From assembly GCF_000217915.1 (NCBI RefSeq), contig NZ_AFOZ01000028.1, forward strand, positions 1 to 64,000: DNA of 64,000 bases. Reading direction: 5' to 3'. The position numbers were made by a program, and so were the translations under genes. A model generated the notes under the pieces. The model did no database searches. It saw nothing but the letters and a program-made list of their open reading frames with translations, and was not told the origin of the DNA. This document shows positions 1 to 9,207 of this stretch, piece after piece (the first letter of the stretch is position 1; the number at the start of each line of letters is the position of its first letter). Origin of the DNA: Shewanella sp. HN-41 (GTDB lineage: Bacteria > Pseudomonadota > Gammaproteobacteria > Enterobacterales > Shewanellaceae).

Positions 1-125
1 AGGCATTACTCACCCGTCCGCCGCTCGCCACCTCAGGAGTAAACTCCCTTGTGCTGCCGCTCGACTTGCATGTGTTAGGCCTGCCGCCAGCGTTCAATCT
101 GAGCCATGATCAAACTCTTCAATTA
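1..125 (-). rRNA. rrs: 16S ribosomal RNA, 5' end (partial)
   Basis: The reverse complement reads as the universal 16S start (AGAGTTTGATCATGGCTCAG) followed by the V1 region and the GAGTAATGCC block near position 1. Only about the first 125 nucleotides are present; the rest of the operon lies beyond the left edge. The mature 5' end is placed at 125 or 126 by comparison with E. coli. Confidence 0.97.
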
Positions 126-339
126 AAGTTTTGGTGTTTGACTTACATCAAACGGCTCAATGAATTCTGTCATTTGTTTTCGCTTAAAAGCGAAATCAAA
201 ATTATGTACATATTGCTATGAACACTCTCACCGAAGTGATAGGAATCATTGATTTAATTCTTTGACTGCCAACCCGAAGGCTAAGCAGTTTCGATTAACT
301 CAACACCTGTGAGTGTCCACACAGATTTGCTTGATATAT

Positions 340-351
340 TGTTAAAGAGCA
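340..351 (-). promoter_or_regulatory. rRNA leader boxA antitermination element
   Basis: On the minus strand this reads TGCTCTTTAACA, the classic boxA sequence bound by NusB/NusE in rRNA leaders. It sits in the leader between the promoter and the 16S 5' end. The rest of the leader (126-400) holds a small hairpin around 179-195 and no gene. Confidence 0.9.
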
Positions 352-406
352 TGGTTATCAGCTTATTCAGCGGTTAACCTTGACCCCGCTGGGTCAGTGG
401 ATGCGC

Positions 407-434
407 ATTATAGGGATGTCAGATTTTACCGCAA
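407..434 (-). promoter_or_regulatory. rrn P1-type promoter
   Basis: On the minus strand a perfect TATAAT (-10, 407-412) is followed by a GC-rich discriminator starting GCGC, as in stringently controlled rRNA promoters. A -35-like TTGCGG (429-434) lies 16 bp upstream, and A/T-rich DNA behind it (440-500) could act as an UP element. It faces the 16S gene about 280 bp away. The -35 is imperfect, as is common for rRNA promoters. Confidence 0.8.
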
Positions 435-532
435 CCCCTTTTTAGCGAATATTGGCAAAAAACGATTCAAGCGCACATTTTTTAAACTAAATGTGTATTT
501 AACCGACTCTTTTGCTGAGTCTAGCGTGAAAT

Positions 533-1090
533 CTAACCTAGGCTTTTCAAGTATTGAGGTACATCGGCAATACTGTCGAGCACTATTGTCGCATCACTGC
601 TGTCTGCAATAACCTTACCGCTACGCACTAATATACGGGTTGGCACACCTGCCGCTTTTGCCGCTTGCATGTCTTCGGCTTTATCACCCACCATCACAGA
701 CTGTGCAAGGCCGATCTTTAAGAATTTAGCGGCATCATTAAGCATGCCTGGTTTTGGCTTGCGGCAATCACAATCGACTTTGTATTCACCTATGCCCTTT
801 TCTGCATGGTGTGGGCAATAGTAGATGCCGTCAAGCTCAACACCTTTATCGGCAAAGTTCCAATCCATCCATTCGGTCAGACTATGAAATTGGTCCTCAC
901 TGTACATGCCACGGGCAATGCCCGATTGATTTGTGACTACGACGAGCTTATAACCCATTTGCTTTAACGCAAGGCAGGCCTCAAACACACCTTCTATATA
1001 TTCGAAGTCATCGACTTGATGTACATAACCATGGTCTTTATTAATGACACCATCACGATCTAAAAAAACGGCTCGATTGACTGCAATCAC
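533..1090 (-). CDS. gmhB: D-glycero-beta-D-manno-heptose-1,7-bisphosphate 7-phosphatase
   Basis: This HAD-family phosphatase removes the 7-phosphate of heptose bisphosphate in ADP-heptose synthesis for the lipopolysaccharide inner core; it is cytoplasmic. The catalytic FLDRDGV motif is at the N-terminus, the VVTNQSG motif II follows, zinc-type Cys/His residues lie in YYCPHH and CDCRKPKPG, and VGDKAEDM is motif III. I chose the GTG at 1090: it has GGAG 8 nt upstream and gives the same N-terminal length before FLDRDG as E. coli GmhB. An upstream GTG at 1108 would add six residues. The gene lies directly upstream of the rRNA operon, as gmhB-rrsH does in E. coli. Confidence 0.95.
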   Translation of the reverse strand: MIAVNRAVFLDRDGVINKDHGYVHQVDDFEYIEGVFEACLALKQMGYKLVVVTNQSGIARGMYSEDQFHSLTEWMDWNFADKGVELDGIYYCPHHAEKGIGEYKVDCDCRKPKPGMLNDAAKFLKIGLAQSVMVGDKAEDMQAAKAAGVPTRILVRSGKVIADSSDATIVLDSIADVPQYLKSLG

Positions 1091-1508
1091 AGTACTTACT
1101 CCACTCACTCAAAAACTCACTCAAAACATCGCCTAATGCGTTATGGCGAGTATTATTTCATTCATTGTAATAAATTGCACCGCGAAGTTTATCTTTGACA
1201 GATTTACAGCATCCCACCTAAGACTGCAGGTTAACAAGTACCTTCAAAGACAAGTGATTTAAGCATAGCGGCATAATGACAGTTTTAGTTTTCCCATCGC
1301 TGGATAAAAGAAGAGTCGTGCAAGGCCACACATCTTTTATTCGAAATTGCAAACAATGAAGATGGCTTTTTAAAGCAGTAACGCCTCCGCTCATCGGTCT
1401 TTTAGGGAGCAAGCGATAGTATTCGATCAAGCATTCCCCTTTATTTGTGGTGTTTTTAACGGTAATCTTGTGCGGATAATGATAAAACACCCGAAATAGA
1501 CGGAAATA
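1091..1508. other. Intergenic region, divergent promoters expected
   Basis: About 420 bp between divergently transcribed gmhB and the GntR gene. A minus-strand frame of 105 codons (1218-1535) crosses it and overlaps the GntR start, but it has no recognisable domain and looks non-coding. I see no clear terminator, repeat or RNA here. Confidence 0.5.
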
Positions 1509-2180
1509 ATGAGTCGAACTACGCCTATAGTCCATAAAACCCGCACTCAGCTCGTTGTAGAAGTGCTCAGAGAGAAAATTCTTTCAGGTGACATAGCCGC
1601 AGGAGAACCACTCAGACAAAGTGCTTTGGCCGAAGCCTTAAATGTCAGCAGGATCCCGGTAAGAGAAGCATTGTTGCAACTTGAGGCTGAAGGTTTAGTC
1701 AAATTTGAACCCCATAAGGGGGCGACTGCGACAGTGTTATCCGTCGAACAGGTTACCGAACTTTTTGAATTACGTGCGATGATAGAAACCGATCTGCTCG
1801 CCAAAGCAATTCCACGGCTCGCAGAAGAGGATTTAATTAAAGCAGAACGGGTACTGGAGCAATTAGAGTCGGCCTTTAAACATGAAGATGCCGTTGCCAG
1901 TTGGAGTGAGCTAAATACTCAATTCCATACGTGTTTATACCAGGCTGCTAATCGCCCACATACGCTTGAGGTTGTTCATGGCCTCAATACAAACTGTGAT
2001 AGATATATTCGTTTGCAATTACTGTTAGCAGGGGGGATCCCGGCTGCAGAGCATGAGCACCGCGCTCTATTAAATTATTGCAAGCTAAGAGAAACAGAAA
2101 AAGCCACGGCGTTACTGCGACATCATATTTTGCATGCCGCAATGACTATTCGTGATCTCGTCGCCAAACAGGTGGTATAG
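1509..2180 (+). CDS. GntR family transcriptional regulator, FCD (FadR C-terminal-like) type
   Basis: The N-terminal 70 residues form the GntR winged helix (leading to PLRQSALAEALNVSRIPVREAL), and residues 80 to 215 form an all-helical FCD domain with metal- or ligand-binding histidines in the LNTQFHTCLY and HEHRAL segments. Such proteins are cytoplasmic repressors that sense small carboxylates or acyl compounds. The start is ATG at 1509. It is followed by a terminator and then by a FabH-like synthase on the same strand, so a role in fatty-acid or acyl metabolism is an inference from context only. The effector is not known. Confidence 0.88.
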   Translation: MSRTTPIVHKTRTQLVVEVLREKILSGDIAAGEPLRQSALAEALNVSRIPVREALLQLEAEGLVKFEPHKGATATVLSVEQVTELFELRAMIETDLLAKAIPRLAEEDLIKAERVLEQLESAFKHEDAVASWSELNTQFHTCLYQAANRPHTLEVVHGLNTNCDRYIRLQLLLAGGIPAAEHEHRALLNYCKLRETEKATALLRHHILHAAMTIRDLVAKQVV

Positions 2181-2226
2181 ATCACGGAAAGCCATTCGTT
2201 ATACCGATAAGCTTTGTTGTCGATTC

Positions 2227-2255
2227 AAGGCAGCACTTCAGGTTCTGCCTTTTTT
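2227..2255 (+). terminator. Intrinsic terminator between GntR gene and fabH-like gene
   Basis: AAGGCAG (2227-2233) pairs with CTGCCTT (2245-2251) and runs into a T tract. It ends only about 15 bp before the next start codon, so it could also work as an attenuator in the leader of the fabH-like gene. Confidence 0.75.
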
Positions 2256-2272
2256 ATTTGAGAGAAAATACC

Positions 2273-3337
2273 ATGCAGTACGCCACTATCACTGGTTGGG
2301 GGAAATGCGTTCCACCTGCCACACTGACTAACGATGATCTTGCGACCTTTATAGAAACATCCGATGAATGGATTAAGTCACGCACCGGGATCAGTCAGCG
2401 TCATATCAGCCATGTGAATACGTCTGAGTTGGCATCCGTTGCCGCTAAACGCGCCCTCGCGGCTGCGGGCATTGATGGCAGCGAAATAGACATGATCATT
2501 CTCGCCAGCGCAAGCCCAGATACCTTGATCCCGAATATCGCCTCAACCGTACAGGCTAATATTGGTGCTAGCTGTGCCGCGTTTGATATTAACGCTGCCT
2601 GTAGCGGCTTCCTCTACGGCGTAGGTTTAGCCAGTTCGCAAATTAAGAGCGGCCAGTGCAAAAAAGTATTAGTTATCGGCGCAGAGCGCCTCTCTTTTTA
2701 TCTCGATTGGTCACGCCGCGAAACGGCAGTGCTCTTCGGTGACGGTGCGGGTGCCGTCGTGATTGAAGCCTCTGATATTCCAGGCGGCATATTGGGCTAC
2801 GAGCTCAATAACGATCCCGATGGACGTGATATTCTTAAGGCAGGCTTTGGTACTGCAATGGATAGATTCTCAGCCGAGTCGTTGGATTTTTATATCCAAT
2901 TTGATGGCCAAGAAATCTTCAAGCGCGCAATTAATGGCATGAACAAACTGAGCACTCAAGTGCTTGAAAAATGTGGTGTAAATAAGGATGAAGTGGATTT
3001 AGTTATTCCACATCAAGCAAATGAGCGCATTATTGATACCCTCGTCAGTCGAATGAAAATTCCGAAAGAAAAAGCCTTTGTGAATATCGCTAACTATGGC
3101 AATACCTCGGCGGCGACGATCCCCATTGCAATTTGTGATGCATTGGAAAAAGGCCTTATCAAACCGCACCAAACCATACTCTCTTGTGCGTTCGGGGCAG
3201 GTTTAACATCTGCGGCACTGTTATTGAAATGGGGCGAGCGAGTGACACCAGTTAAACAGAGCGATGCTCAATTGCCACCTTGCGATAAAAGCGGTATTGA
3301 ATTGGTTAAACGTGCAGTGGACTATTTTTGTCAATAA
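2273..3337 (+). CDS. fabH: 3-oxoacyl-ACP synthase III family protein (FabH-like, extended)
   Basis: FabH enzymes condense acetyl-CoA or another acyl-CoA with malonyl-ACP. The thiolase-fold catalytic triad is visible: Cys in FDINAACSGF, His in IPHQANERI and Asn in NYGNTSA. At 354 residues it is about 35 longer than the usual 317-residue FabH; the extra part is a C-terminal tail after AALLLKWGE. The ATG at 2273 has GAGAG 8 nt upstream; a TTG at 2258 is in frame but lies against the terminator. It is not among the fab genes, so it is probably a second FabH-type enzyme rather than the housekeeping initiator. OleA-like or specialised acyl synthases are alternatives. Confidence 0.8.
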   Translation: MQYATITGWGKCVPPATLTNDDLATFIETSDEWIKSRTGISQRHISHVNTSELASVAAKRALAAAGIDGSEIDMIILASASPDTLIPNIASTVQANIGASCAAFDINAACSGFLYGVGLASSQIKSGQCKKVLVIGAERLSFYLDWSRRETAVLFGDGAGAVVIEASDIPGGILGYELNNDPDGRDILKAGFGTAMDRFSAESLDFYIQFDGQEIFKRAINGMNKLSTQVLEKCGVNKDEVDLVIPHQANERIIDTLVSRMKIPKEKAFVNIANYGNTSAATIPIAICDALEKGLIKPHQTILSCAFGAGLTSAALLLKWGERVTPVKQSDAQLPPCDKSGIELVKRAVDYFCQ

Positions 3338-3360
3338 TCCGAGTGCTGTACTAGTGACAT

Positions 3361-3387
3361 AGCCATCTTCGGATGGCTTTTTATTTT
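3361..3387 (+). terminator. Intrinsic terminator after fabH-like gene
   Basis: AGCCATC, a TTCG tetraloop and GATGGCT form a perfect 7-bp stem followed by TTTTATTTT. It separates the plus-strand gene from the convergent minus-strand LRAT-like gene. Confidence 0.9.
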
Positions 3388-3393
3388 CCAGAG

Positions 3394-3987
3394 TTAATCG
3401 CTCAATTGTGGTAACTGCATTTCATCCCAATAAATCCCTTGGTTAAAATGCGCCGCCAGCCTCTGATTTAATTCGTTAAAGCTCTTGATTGAAACCTCAT
3501 GTCCACTAATGCATGACCAAACAAAACGATGGCAATTATTGTCGAATAGATCGTATTCGCGGTATTGATAGATAGCCTGTTGGGCACGATTTAGTACTGA
3601 CCCAGAAACCAAAGGTTGATGTTGATGATTGCAGGCAAGATAGATTTGGCTCCCCGTACGTCCCGCTAAAAAGCGCTTTATCGATACGGCTCGTACCAGA
3701 CCAGATCCATGAAGCTCCACCAAACAATCATCACCGAGCCAAATACCCGTATGCTCTATCACGCCAAAGACATAACAGCAAACGATACTGCCAGGCTCAG
3801 GCAGCACTTGTTTAAAGCCCTTCTGCCATTGGCTCGGCGACGCCAGCATAGCGCGATTGGCAAGAGCTTGCTTGGGAGCTCGACCGAGTAATCTGTCACG
3901 CTCAAGCTGCAGGCGCTTTTGCTGTTCATCCGCCAAGAACGCAGCTCCAATGGCAGCACCACCAAGCCAAAGTAACGGTAAGGCCAT
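3394..3987 (-). CDS. LRAT-like (lecithin retinol acyltransferase superfamily) membrane-anchored protein
   Basis: An N-terminal hydrophobic segment (residues 1-20) and a short charged helix precede an NlpC/P60-type LRAT domain. The permuted papain-like residues are all visible: His79 in EHTGIWLG, His93 in VELHG and Cys152 in NNCHRFVW. Relatives act as acyltransferases or thiol hydrolases on lipids or peptides; the substrate here is unknown. The ATG at 3987 has GGGAG 6-7 nt upstream; an in-frame start at 4008 lacks one. The gene stands alone between a terminator and tRNA-Pro. Confidence 0.72.
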   Translation of the reverse strand: MALPLLWLGGAAIGAAFLADEQQKRLQLERDRLLGRAPKQALANRAMLASPSQWQKGFKQVLPEPGSIVCCYVFGVIEHTGIWLGDDCLVELHGSGLVRAVSIKRFLAGRTGSQIYLACNHQHQPLVSGSVLNRAQQAIYQYREYDLFDNNCHRFVWSCISGHEVSIKSFNELNQRLAAHFNQGIYWDEMQLPQLSD

Positions 3988-4280
3988 AATAATCTCCCAT
4001 GCAATCAATTAAGATCTAGATTAGCTATTAGTATGAGTGAAGTATAACCTCCCACAAACAGCCAAATTACAACTTACACTATCCATACGTCTATGATCAT
4101 TGCGGTCCTTTCTCTATAGGCATATCCTGCCCTCATCTGCCAAGAAAGCGTTAAATAATCGACGTGGAACTTTCTCACTTTTGCAATAGTGTGACAAACA
4201 GCCATGCTTATGTCGAACTGGGAGTCATTAGTGTTAAGAAGAGATCTTGTGGATGATGAGCCTGAGAAGCTAAAAACTAA

Positions 4281-4310
4281 AAAGCCCCACTTATAAAAGT
4301 GAGGCTTTTT
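4281..4310 (-). terminator. Terminator downstream of tRNA-Pro
   Basis: On the minus strand a stem of about 11 bp (AAGCCTCACTTT with AAGTGGGGCTT, one G-U pair) is followed by TTTTTAGTTTTT, placed 22 bp after the tRNA 3' end. Confidence 0.85.
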
Positions 4311-4331
4311 ATACTCTTAATAAGAGAAATT

Positions 4332-4408
4332 TGGTCGGTATGAGAGGATTCGAACCTCCGACCCCTGACACCCCATGACAGTGCGCTACCGGGCTGCGCT
4401 ACATACCG
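4332..4408 (-). tRNA. proL: tRNA-Pro (anticodon GGG)
   Basis: A 77-nt cloverleaf with acceptor arms CGGTATG and CATACCG, D arm AGCGCAGCCCGGTAGCGC, T loop GGTTCGAATCC and an encoded CCA end. The anticodon loop reads ATGGGGT, with the anticodon GGG after U33. The anticodon stem holds a U-U mismatch that E. coli proL also has, which supports the assignment. It decodes CCC. Confidence 0.95.
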
Positions 4409-4769
4409 AAAATGTCGTGCTTAAATAATTTACCTTAGATAAGCTTAAGCACTTGTTACTTAAGATGCTATTGATTGGGGTTCACCTTAAGTGAGCCAGA
4501 CTTTAGCAATTGCCTCGCCTCTGTGCAAGTGCTTAGTGACATCTCTTTGATTAACTGCTTAGTTTCTAGTCTGTATGGTTAAATTTTGCCAGAAACTAAA
4601 CGGCTTCTGGCGCGTAAAACCATGGCAAGTACCAGACTGTGAGCTAAGACCAAACTTAAGTGATCCATTCAATATCTAATTAAGAAACTTCTGCTAAGCT
4701 AGAGATAATTTATAGCTTCAGTGCAATCGCTTGCTTTTTAAGCATAATTTTGACTAAAGGGACTTATCT
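4409..4769. other. Intergenic region upstream of tRNA-Pro and the diguanylate cyclase
   Basis: About 360 bp that must hold the tRNA promoter (minus) and the promoter of the cyclase gene (plus). I cannot fix either with confidence. No open frame, repeat or strong hairpin is evident. Confidence 0.4.
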
Positions 4770-6956
4770 TTGCGTGTACCAGCTCTGAATATTGCCCATC
4801 TAAAGTTAGCTACCTTTCTCGGTTTATTCGGTCTGGTGCTGAACCTTTACCCTATTCCGCTCTTTGCCAACGTGCAGCTTATTTTAGGCAACGCGGCTGT
4901 GGTGATCGTGGCCATCTTACTCGGGCCTTGGTATGCCCTGTTTACGGCCCTATTTACCGCAACGGGTTTGATGCTGGCTTGGTCCAGTGCCCACGTATAT
5001 CTGGTGTTTTTGCTTGAGGCGCTGTGGTTGGGTTTTGCACGGCGCAGAGACTTCCCCATACTCTATGCCAGCATTTGCTATTGGCTGTTGCTGGGCTTGC
5101 CATTAATGGGGCTATACCTTTGGTTAATCACGGGTATGCCAGCTTACCACATCCCCTTTACCACGATAAAACAAGCCTTTAATGGCATTTTTTACACCAC
5201 CTTGGGCGAGCTTTGTGTGGTGGCACTGCCTAGTTTATGGCATTTAAAAGACAGACTGGTTAATCACACACGCCGCACTATGAGTTCGCAGCTCAGTTAC
5301 CTGTTTATTTTGATCACGACCATCAGCTTACTGGCCTCATCCTTAGTGTTTAATCATTATTTTATGGATAAACAACAGGTGTTAATTAATCAAAATCTGG
5401 ATGATACAGGTATCTCCCTAAGCCACGCCACCGAAACCTATATCAGCACCAATACCCGTACCATTGCTAGTGTCGGTAAATTTATCAGCGTATCGGGTTT
5501 GCCATTCGAACAATGGCAACTGGTCCTCGATAGTGTCCAAGGGCTAACCCCTAGTTTTACTAATATGTTTATTGCCAATCAAGATGGCGAGATAGTGGCG
5601 GGAAGTCCGCTGGAAAAGCTTCATCAAGTGAATCAGTTACCACAAAAAGTGAATGTGCAAAACCGAGATTATTTTATCCAAGCCTTTATTCACCATAACA
5701 CCTTTGTCTCACCCGTATTTATCGGCCACGGGGTCAATAAAGACATCATCATCGCCATCAGTGCTCCGATTTTTAAAGAAGGTTCGAATACCGCCATAGG
5801 CATAGTGCAAGGTAGCTTAGACTTAAGTTATTTCTCCAATATTGATAACCAAAATCAACACCACGAAACACAATCCATCATCCTATTGGATGAAAAACAG
5901 AATATCGTTTATGCCTCCGAAAGACTCGGGTTACAACCCTTAGCCCCTTTCAACTACGTCACGGGTAGCACTGAATACCATACCCGATTAAAACTGATGG
6001 ATATCAATCAGCAGGAAGCTGATACTCCTGAATTTATTTACGCCCACCATCAACTAAAAAACGGCTGGCATTTGTATGTGTTGGAACCCTTTGTTCCCCT
6101 ACTGACCTTAGCGCAAAATCAATACACTAAAACGATAATACTGCTGTTACTGAGTATGGTCGGCGCTATCATTATCGCTAAAGCCATCAGCCGTTTAACG
6201 ACAACTCCCCTCGCCTTACTGGCGCAGCATTTTAGCCAAAATAAAGATGGTAGTTTCAATGATGAAAAGTTTGAACACGAGCTATTGGATAGCAGTACGC
6301 CTCAAGAAATCTATAGCCTGTACGAGAGTTTAGAGGCGAATCAACAGACACTGCTTAGTCATCAACTCGAGTTAGAAGATAAAGTTAAGCAACGCACTAT
6401 CGATTTAGAAATTGCTAACGGCAAACTCAAGGACATGGCAGAGCGGGATTCACTAACTAACTTGTATAATCGCCGTTATACCGAGAAACAATTCCTGAAA
6501 ATCCAAGATCTGTGTGAGCGTGGCCAGGATACGATTGCCGTGGTACTGCTCGACCTAGACTTCTTCAAAAAAGTGAATGATACCTATGGTCATTTAGCGG
6601 GGGACGAATGTTTAAAAGTCATGGCTCAAGTACTATCGAGTCATTTTAAACGGGATGTCGACTTGCTTTGCCGCTACGGAGGGGAAGAGTTTGTATTAGT
6701 GTTGCCTATGTGCAACTCCTTAAATGTCGAGGAACATCTCAATCAATTCCGCACACGGCTCGCAAAACAAATCATTACCGATCCCGCGACCCAAAACAGC
6801 TTCAGTGTCACGGTAAGTATTGGTGCACTGATCGCTGATGCCTCCTACAATGCTTCCCTAGACGTTTGGCTAAAACAAGCCGATGAAAATCTATATAAGG
6901 CAAAAGATCGGGGTCGCAATTGCGTCGTCTGCACGCATATTATCGAACCCATCTAG
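4770..6956 (+). CDS. Membrane sensor diguanylate cyclase (MASE-like + Cache + GGDEF)
   Basis: It should make cyclic di-GMP from two GTP in response to a periplasmic signal. Residues 1 to about 165 hold five or six membrane helices (MASE-type), a further helix near 175-195 leads into a periplasmic dCache-like sensor (about 200-450), another membrane helix follows near 455-475, then a short coiled coil and a GGDEF domain (about 560-725). The active site is RYGGEEF, and RDVD five residues before GGEEF is an inhibitory I-site. The start is TTG at 4770 with AAGGGA 7 nt upstream. It is monocistronic and nearly meets the convergent hydrolase gene. Confidence 0.9.
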   Translation: MRVPALNIAHLKLATFLGLFGLVLNLYPIPLFANVQLILGNAAVVIVAILLGPWYALFTALFTATGLMLAWSSAHVYLVFLLEALWLGFARRRDFPILYASICYWLLLGLPLMGLYLWLITGMPAYHIPFTTIKQAFNGIFYTTLGELCVVALPSLWHLKDRLVNHTRRTMSSQLSYLFILITTISLLASSLVFNHYFMDKQQVLINQNLDDTGISLSHATETYISTNTRTIASVGKFISVSGLPFEQWQLVLDSVQGLTPSFTNMFIANQDGEIVAGSPLEKLHQVNQLPQKVNVQNRDYFIQAFIHHNTFVSPVFIGHGVNKDIIIAISAPIFKEGSNTAIGIVQGSLDLSYFSNIDNQNQHHETQSIILLDEKQNIVYASERLGLQPLAPFNYVTGSTEYHTRLKLMDINQQEADTPEFIYAHHQLKNGWHLYVLEPFVPLLTLAQNQYTKTIILLLLSMVGAIIIAKAISRLTTTPLALLAQHFSQNKDGSFNDEKFEHELLDSSTPQEIYSLYESLEANQQTLLSHQLELEDKVKQRTIDLEIANGKLKDMAERDSLTNLYNRRYTEKQFLKIQDLCERGQDTIAVVLLDLDFFKKVNDTYGHLAGDECLKVMAQVLSSHFKRDVDLLCRYGGEEFVLVLPMCNSLNVEEHLNQFRTRLAKQIITDPATQNSFSVTVSIGALIADASYNASLDVWLKQADENLYKAKDRGRNCVVCTHIIEPI

Positions 6957-6974
6957 AAATAGCCTAGTAGCATG

Positions 6975-8450
6975 TTATGGCTTGATATGGGCCATTTGAT
7001 ATTGGTCAATTCGTGACAACATATAGGGGAAAAACGGATTCCATTTTTGCCTGAGCATTTCAACTGCCGAAACACTCAGCACACCGCGCTCGCCACGGGC
7101 AGCCGCCCCACCAATTTGAATGCGGTGTTTATCTGTATTGTTTTTTAGGCCATAGAGTCCATCATCCTCGGCAAAAATAAGGGCTACATGGGATAAGGAA
7201 TACACCTCTGCAGGCCAGTACAGGGTCAAGGGCGCAATAGTCGATGATGCCCCCCCTTCTTGTTGACGAGGTAACACTCCAAACTCCCGAACCTGTACCT
7301 GTGTGGTCTCAGCATTGATATTTTCGATCAAAGTGCCTCGATAATGCACACTGTCCGGATTGGTCGGTAACAGCTCGGGAAGGGGGTCATTGAGCATCAT
7401 ATTGCGATTAATCGAGGTGCGATTCATATCAAATAAAACTAATTCGTGACCTTTTGCAGGTAATACTTGATAGAGAGTATTGACCACGGCACGGCTTGAA
7501 ACCGTCGCATCAACTACGGATTGAAAGGTTAATATCGATGGGATCTGTTCTCGCTGCAAAGCCGTTAATCCCGCGAGCAATCCCTGATTATGCAATGCCA
7601 ATTGGTATACGACATCCCCTGCATTCACCGCAAAAGACATGTATTTAAAGGGATCGTACTCCACTTGAATACTGTTCCATTGTAATTTATTCAACTGTAA
7701 TAGTTGGCCAATCCAGTTCTGCCAACGCGCCGCTGCCGCAATCGGGGTCAGACCGATGGCGGGCGATATAAAGATCATCCCCGCATAGTCAGGTGCTTTA
7801 TCTTGATTGATTAGCTCAAGCTCATGGTTAAGTGCTACCGCCGCGCCCGTTGAAAAGCCAATGACAAACAGAGGCTTACCTTTAAGCTCTTGTTTCATAT
7901 GCGCCGTTGCCAGATTCACCGCTGCCGCTAAGTCCTGCCAGTATAGGCTAGTGAGACCACTCGGGATGGTGCCGTGTCCAGGGAGTCTTAATCCAAGCAC
8001 ATGGGCTTTATCCTTAAAATGCGCAGCCAGATTTGACATGGCATAGGGCGAATCCGACATACCATGTAGCAGCAATACGCCAAAGGGAGCATTGGCCTTG
8101 GGCCACTCGAAGCTGCGATTCCAGTTATTAGACCAACGGGCGGGATCCGACAGACTGTCCTTAACATAACGATTTACGGGCGAAGCATCTGTCGCCGAGA
8201 CTTTTTTAAGCACCTTATTGTCCACTTCGGCAAATAACTTATCTTCTAAGGCAATGTAATCACTAAACTTGTCGAATTTGGTGTTGTAATGAAACTCGTT
8301 TTTGAGTTCAGTGGTATGCCAAAGGGACAGATCGGGTCTGGCATTGAGAAAGTATATACCTGTCAGTAACAGGGCAACGGCAATCCCCAAGCAGGCATAA
8401 AATGCAGCAAAAAATAAATGCTTGGTCGAGCCTATGATAATGGCTTTCAT
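6975..8450 (-). CDS. Membrane-anchored alpha/beta hydrolase
   Basis: An N-terminal transmembrane segment (about residues 10-35) is followed by an alpha/beta hydrolase domain of the serine aminopeptidase/lysophospholipase (Hydrolase_4) type. The oxyanion-hole LLLHGMSDSPYAM is near residue 130 and the nucleophile elbow is GFSTGA near 200. The length (491) and a beta-rich C-terminal part exceed a minimal hydrolase. The catalytic domain probably faces the periplasm. AGGGA lies upstream of the ATG. The substrate is unknown; a lipid or ester is a guess. Confidence 0.75.
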   Translation of the reverse strand: MKAIIIGSTKHLFFAAFYACLGIAVALLLTGIYFLNARPDLSLWHTTELKNEFHYNTKFDKFSDYIALEDKLFAEVDNKVLKKVSATDASPVNRYVKDSLSDPARWSNNWNRSFEWPKANAPFGVLLLHGMSDSPYAMSNLAAHFKDKAHVLGLRLPGHGTIPSGLTSLYWQDLAAAVNLATAHMKQELKGKPLFVIGFSTGAAVALNHELELINQDKAPDYAGMIFISPAIGLTPIAAAARWQNWIGQLLQLNKLQWNSIQVEYDPFKYMSFAVNAGDVVYQLALHNQGLLAGLTALQREQIPSILTFQSVVDATVSSRAVVNTLYQVLPAKGHELVLFDMNRTSINRNMMLNDPLPELLPTNPDSVHYRGTLIENINAETTQVQVREFGVLPRQQEGGASSTIAPLTLYWPAEVYSLSHVALIFAEDDGLYGLKNNTDKHRIQIGGAAARGERGVLSVSAVEMLRQKWNPFFPYMLSRIDQYQMAHIKP

Positions 8451-8611
8451 GCTAGTCCCTTGGATCCCATAAAATGTGCAAGCAGATTATAAGGTTAGAT
8501 AAAAAATCTCAACTTTCATGTTTAAGATTTGCTCTGGCGATAATTTAGCTTCGGCGGTGCTCCCCTCTTAGGTTAATATCTGCCCCACTTTTATTAACGA
8601 ACTCAACTCAT

Positions 8612-9136
8612 ATGCACCTTGGCCCGATAGCTGCGCCCTATGCGTTTTATCTCCCCAATGCCCCACTCATACCCGAAAATTGGCATTGGCAACAGGATGA
8701 TGCGATTGCAAAACTCATCGTCTTAAATGGTAACCACTGGCGTAAAATCTTCACAATTATGGCAAAAATTTGTGCAAGCGGAGAGGACTGGCGCCATTAT
8801 CGCGACAATTTATTACTCAAAAATCACGAGATGCTATTGATAGGTGCTAATACCCTCTCGGCCAATGCCAGTCTTCATCTTCTTTGTGGGCAAGCCGTCG
8901 CCAAGCCATTAGGGTTAGATATTGATGACATCCATATCGCCCCACGAAATCAGCAACTGGCGAAGCAACAATTGATGCGAGACTCTCAAGGTAAGCTACA
9001 GGATGTCACTGCGATAGTGAAGGCGCAATATCCGTACTCGAAGCATGTACTGCTCACGCCCTACTTAGACTATCGCCAATATTCGAATGCCTTGATAACA
9101 CTGACGCGCGCACACATCCAAGATGCGCACCTTTAA
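8612..9136 (+). CDS. Conserved protein of unknown function
   Basis: I do not recognise this 174-residue protein with certainty. It is soluble, with no signal peptide or membrane helix, and has tryptophans in NWHWQQDD and NHWRKIF and a motif LLLKNHEMLLIGANTLSA. Codon use and composition match the neighbours and the frame is clean, so it is probably a real gene. It is transcribed away from the hydrolase gene and converges on nadE across a shared hairpin terminator. The ribosome-binding site is weak. Confidence 0.65.
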   Translation: MHLGPIAAPYAFYLPNAPLIPENWHWQQDDAIAKLIVLNGNHWRKIFTIMAKICASGEDWRHYRDNLLLKNHEMLLIGANTLSANASLHLLCGQAVAKPLGLDIDDIHIAPRNQQLAKQQLMRDSQGKLQDVTAIVKAQYPYSKHVLLTPYLDYRQYSNALITLTRAHIQDAHL

Positions 9137-9146
9137 CCTTTGCGCA

Positions 9147-9176
9147 TAAAAAAGCACCCAAATTCTGGGTGCTTCT
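9147..9176 (-). terminator. Bidirectional terminator between the unknown gene and nadE
   Basis: AAGCACCCA and TGGGTGCTT form a perfect 9-bp stem with an AATTC loop. On the minus strand it is followed by six T, making it a good terminator for nadE; on the plus strand the T run is weaker. Confidence 0.88.
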
Positions 9177-9207
9177 TCGCTCATATTAAGACGGTAACCG
9201 TCTTAAA

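Noticed and set aside
397..612. 71-codon plus-strand frame in the rRNA promoter region
   Set aside because: It runs over the rRNA promoter and into the end of gmhB on the other strand; not a gene.
1218..1535. 105-codon minus-strand frame overlapping the GntR start
   Set aside because: No domain, unusual composition, overlap with a clear gene start and no ribosome-binding site; treated as chance.
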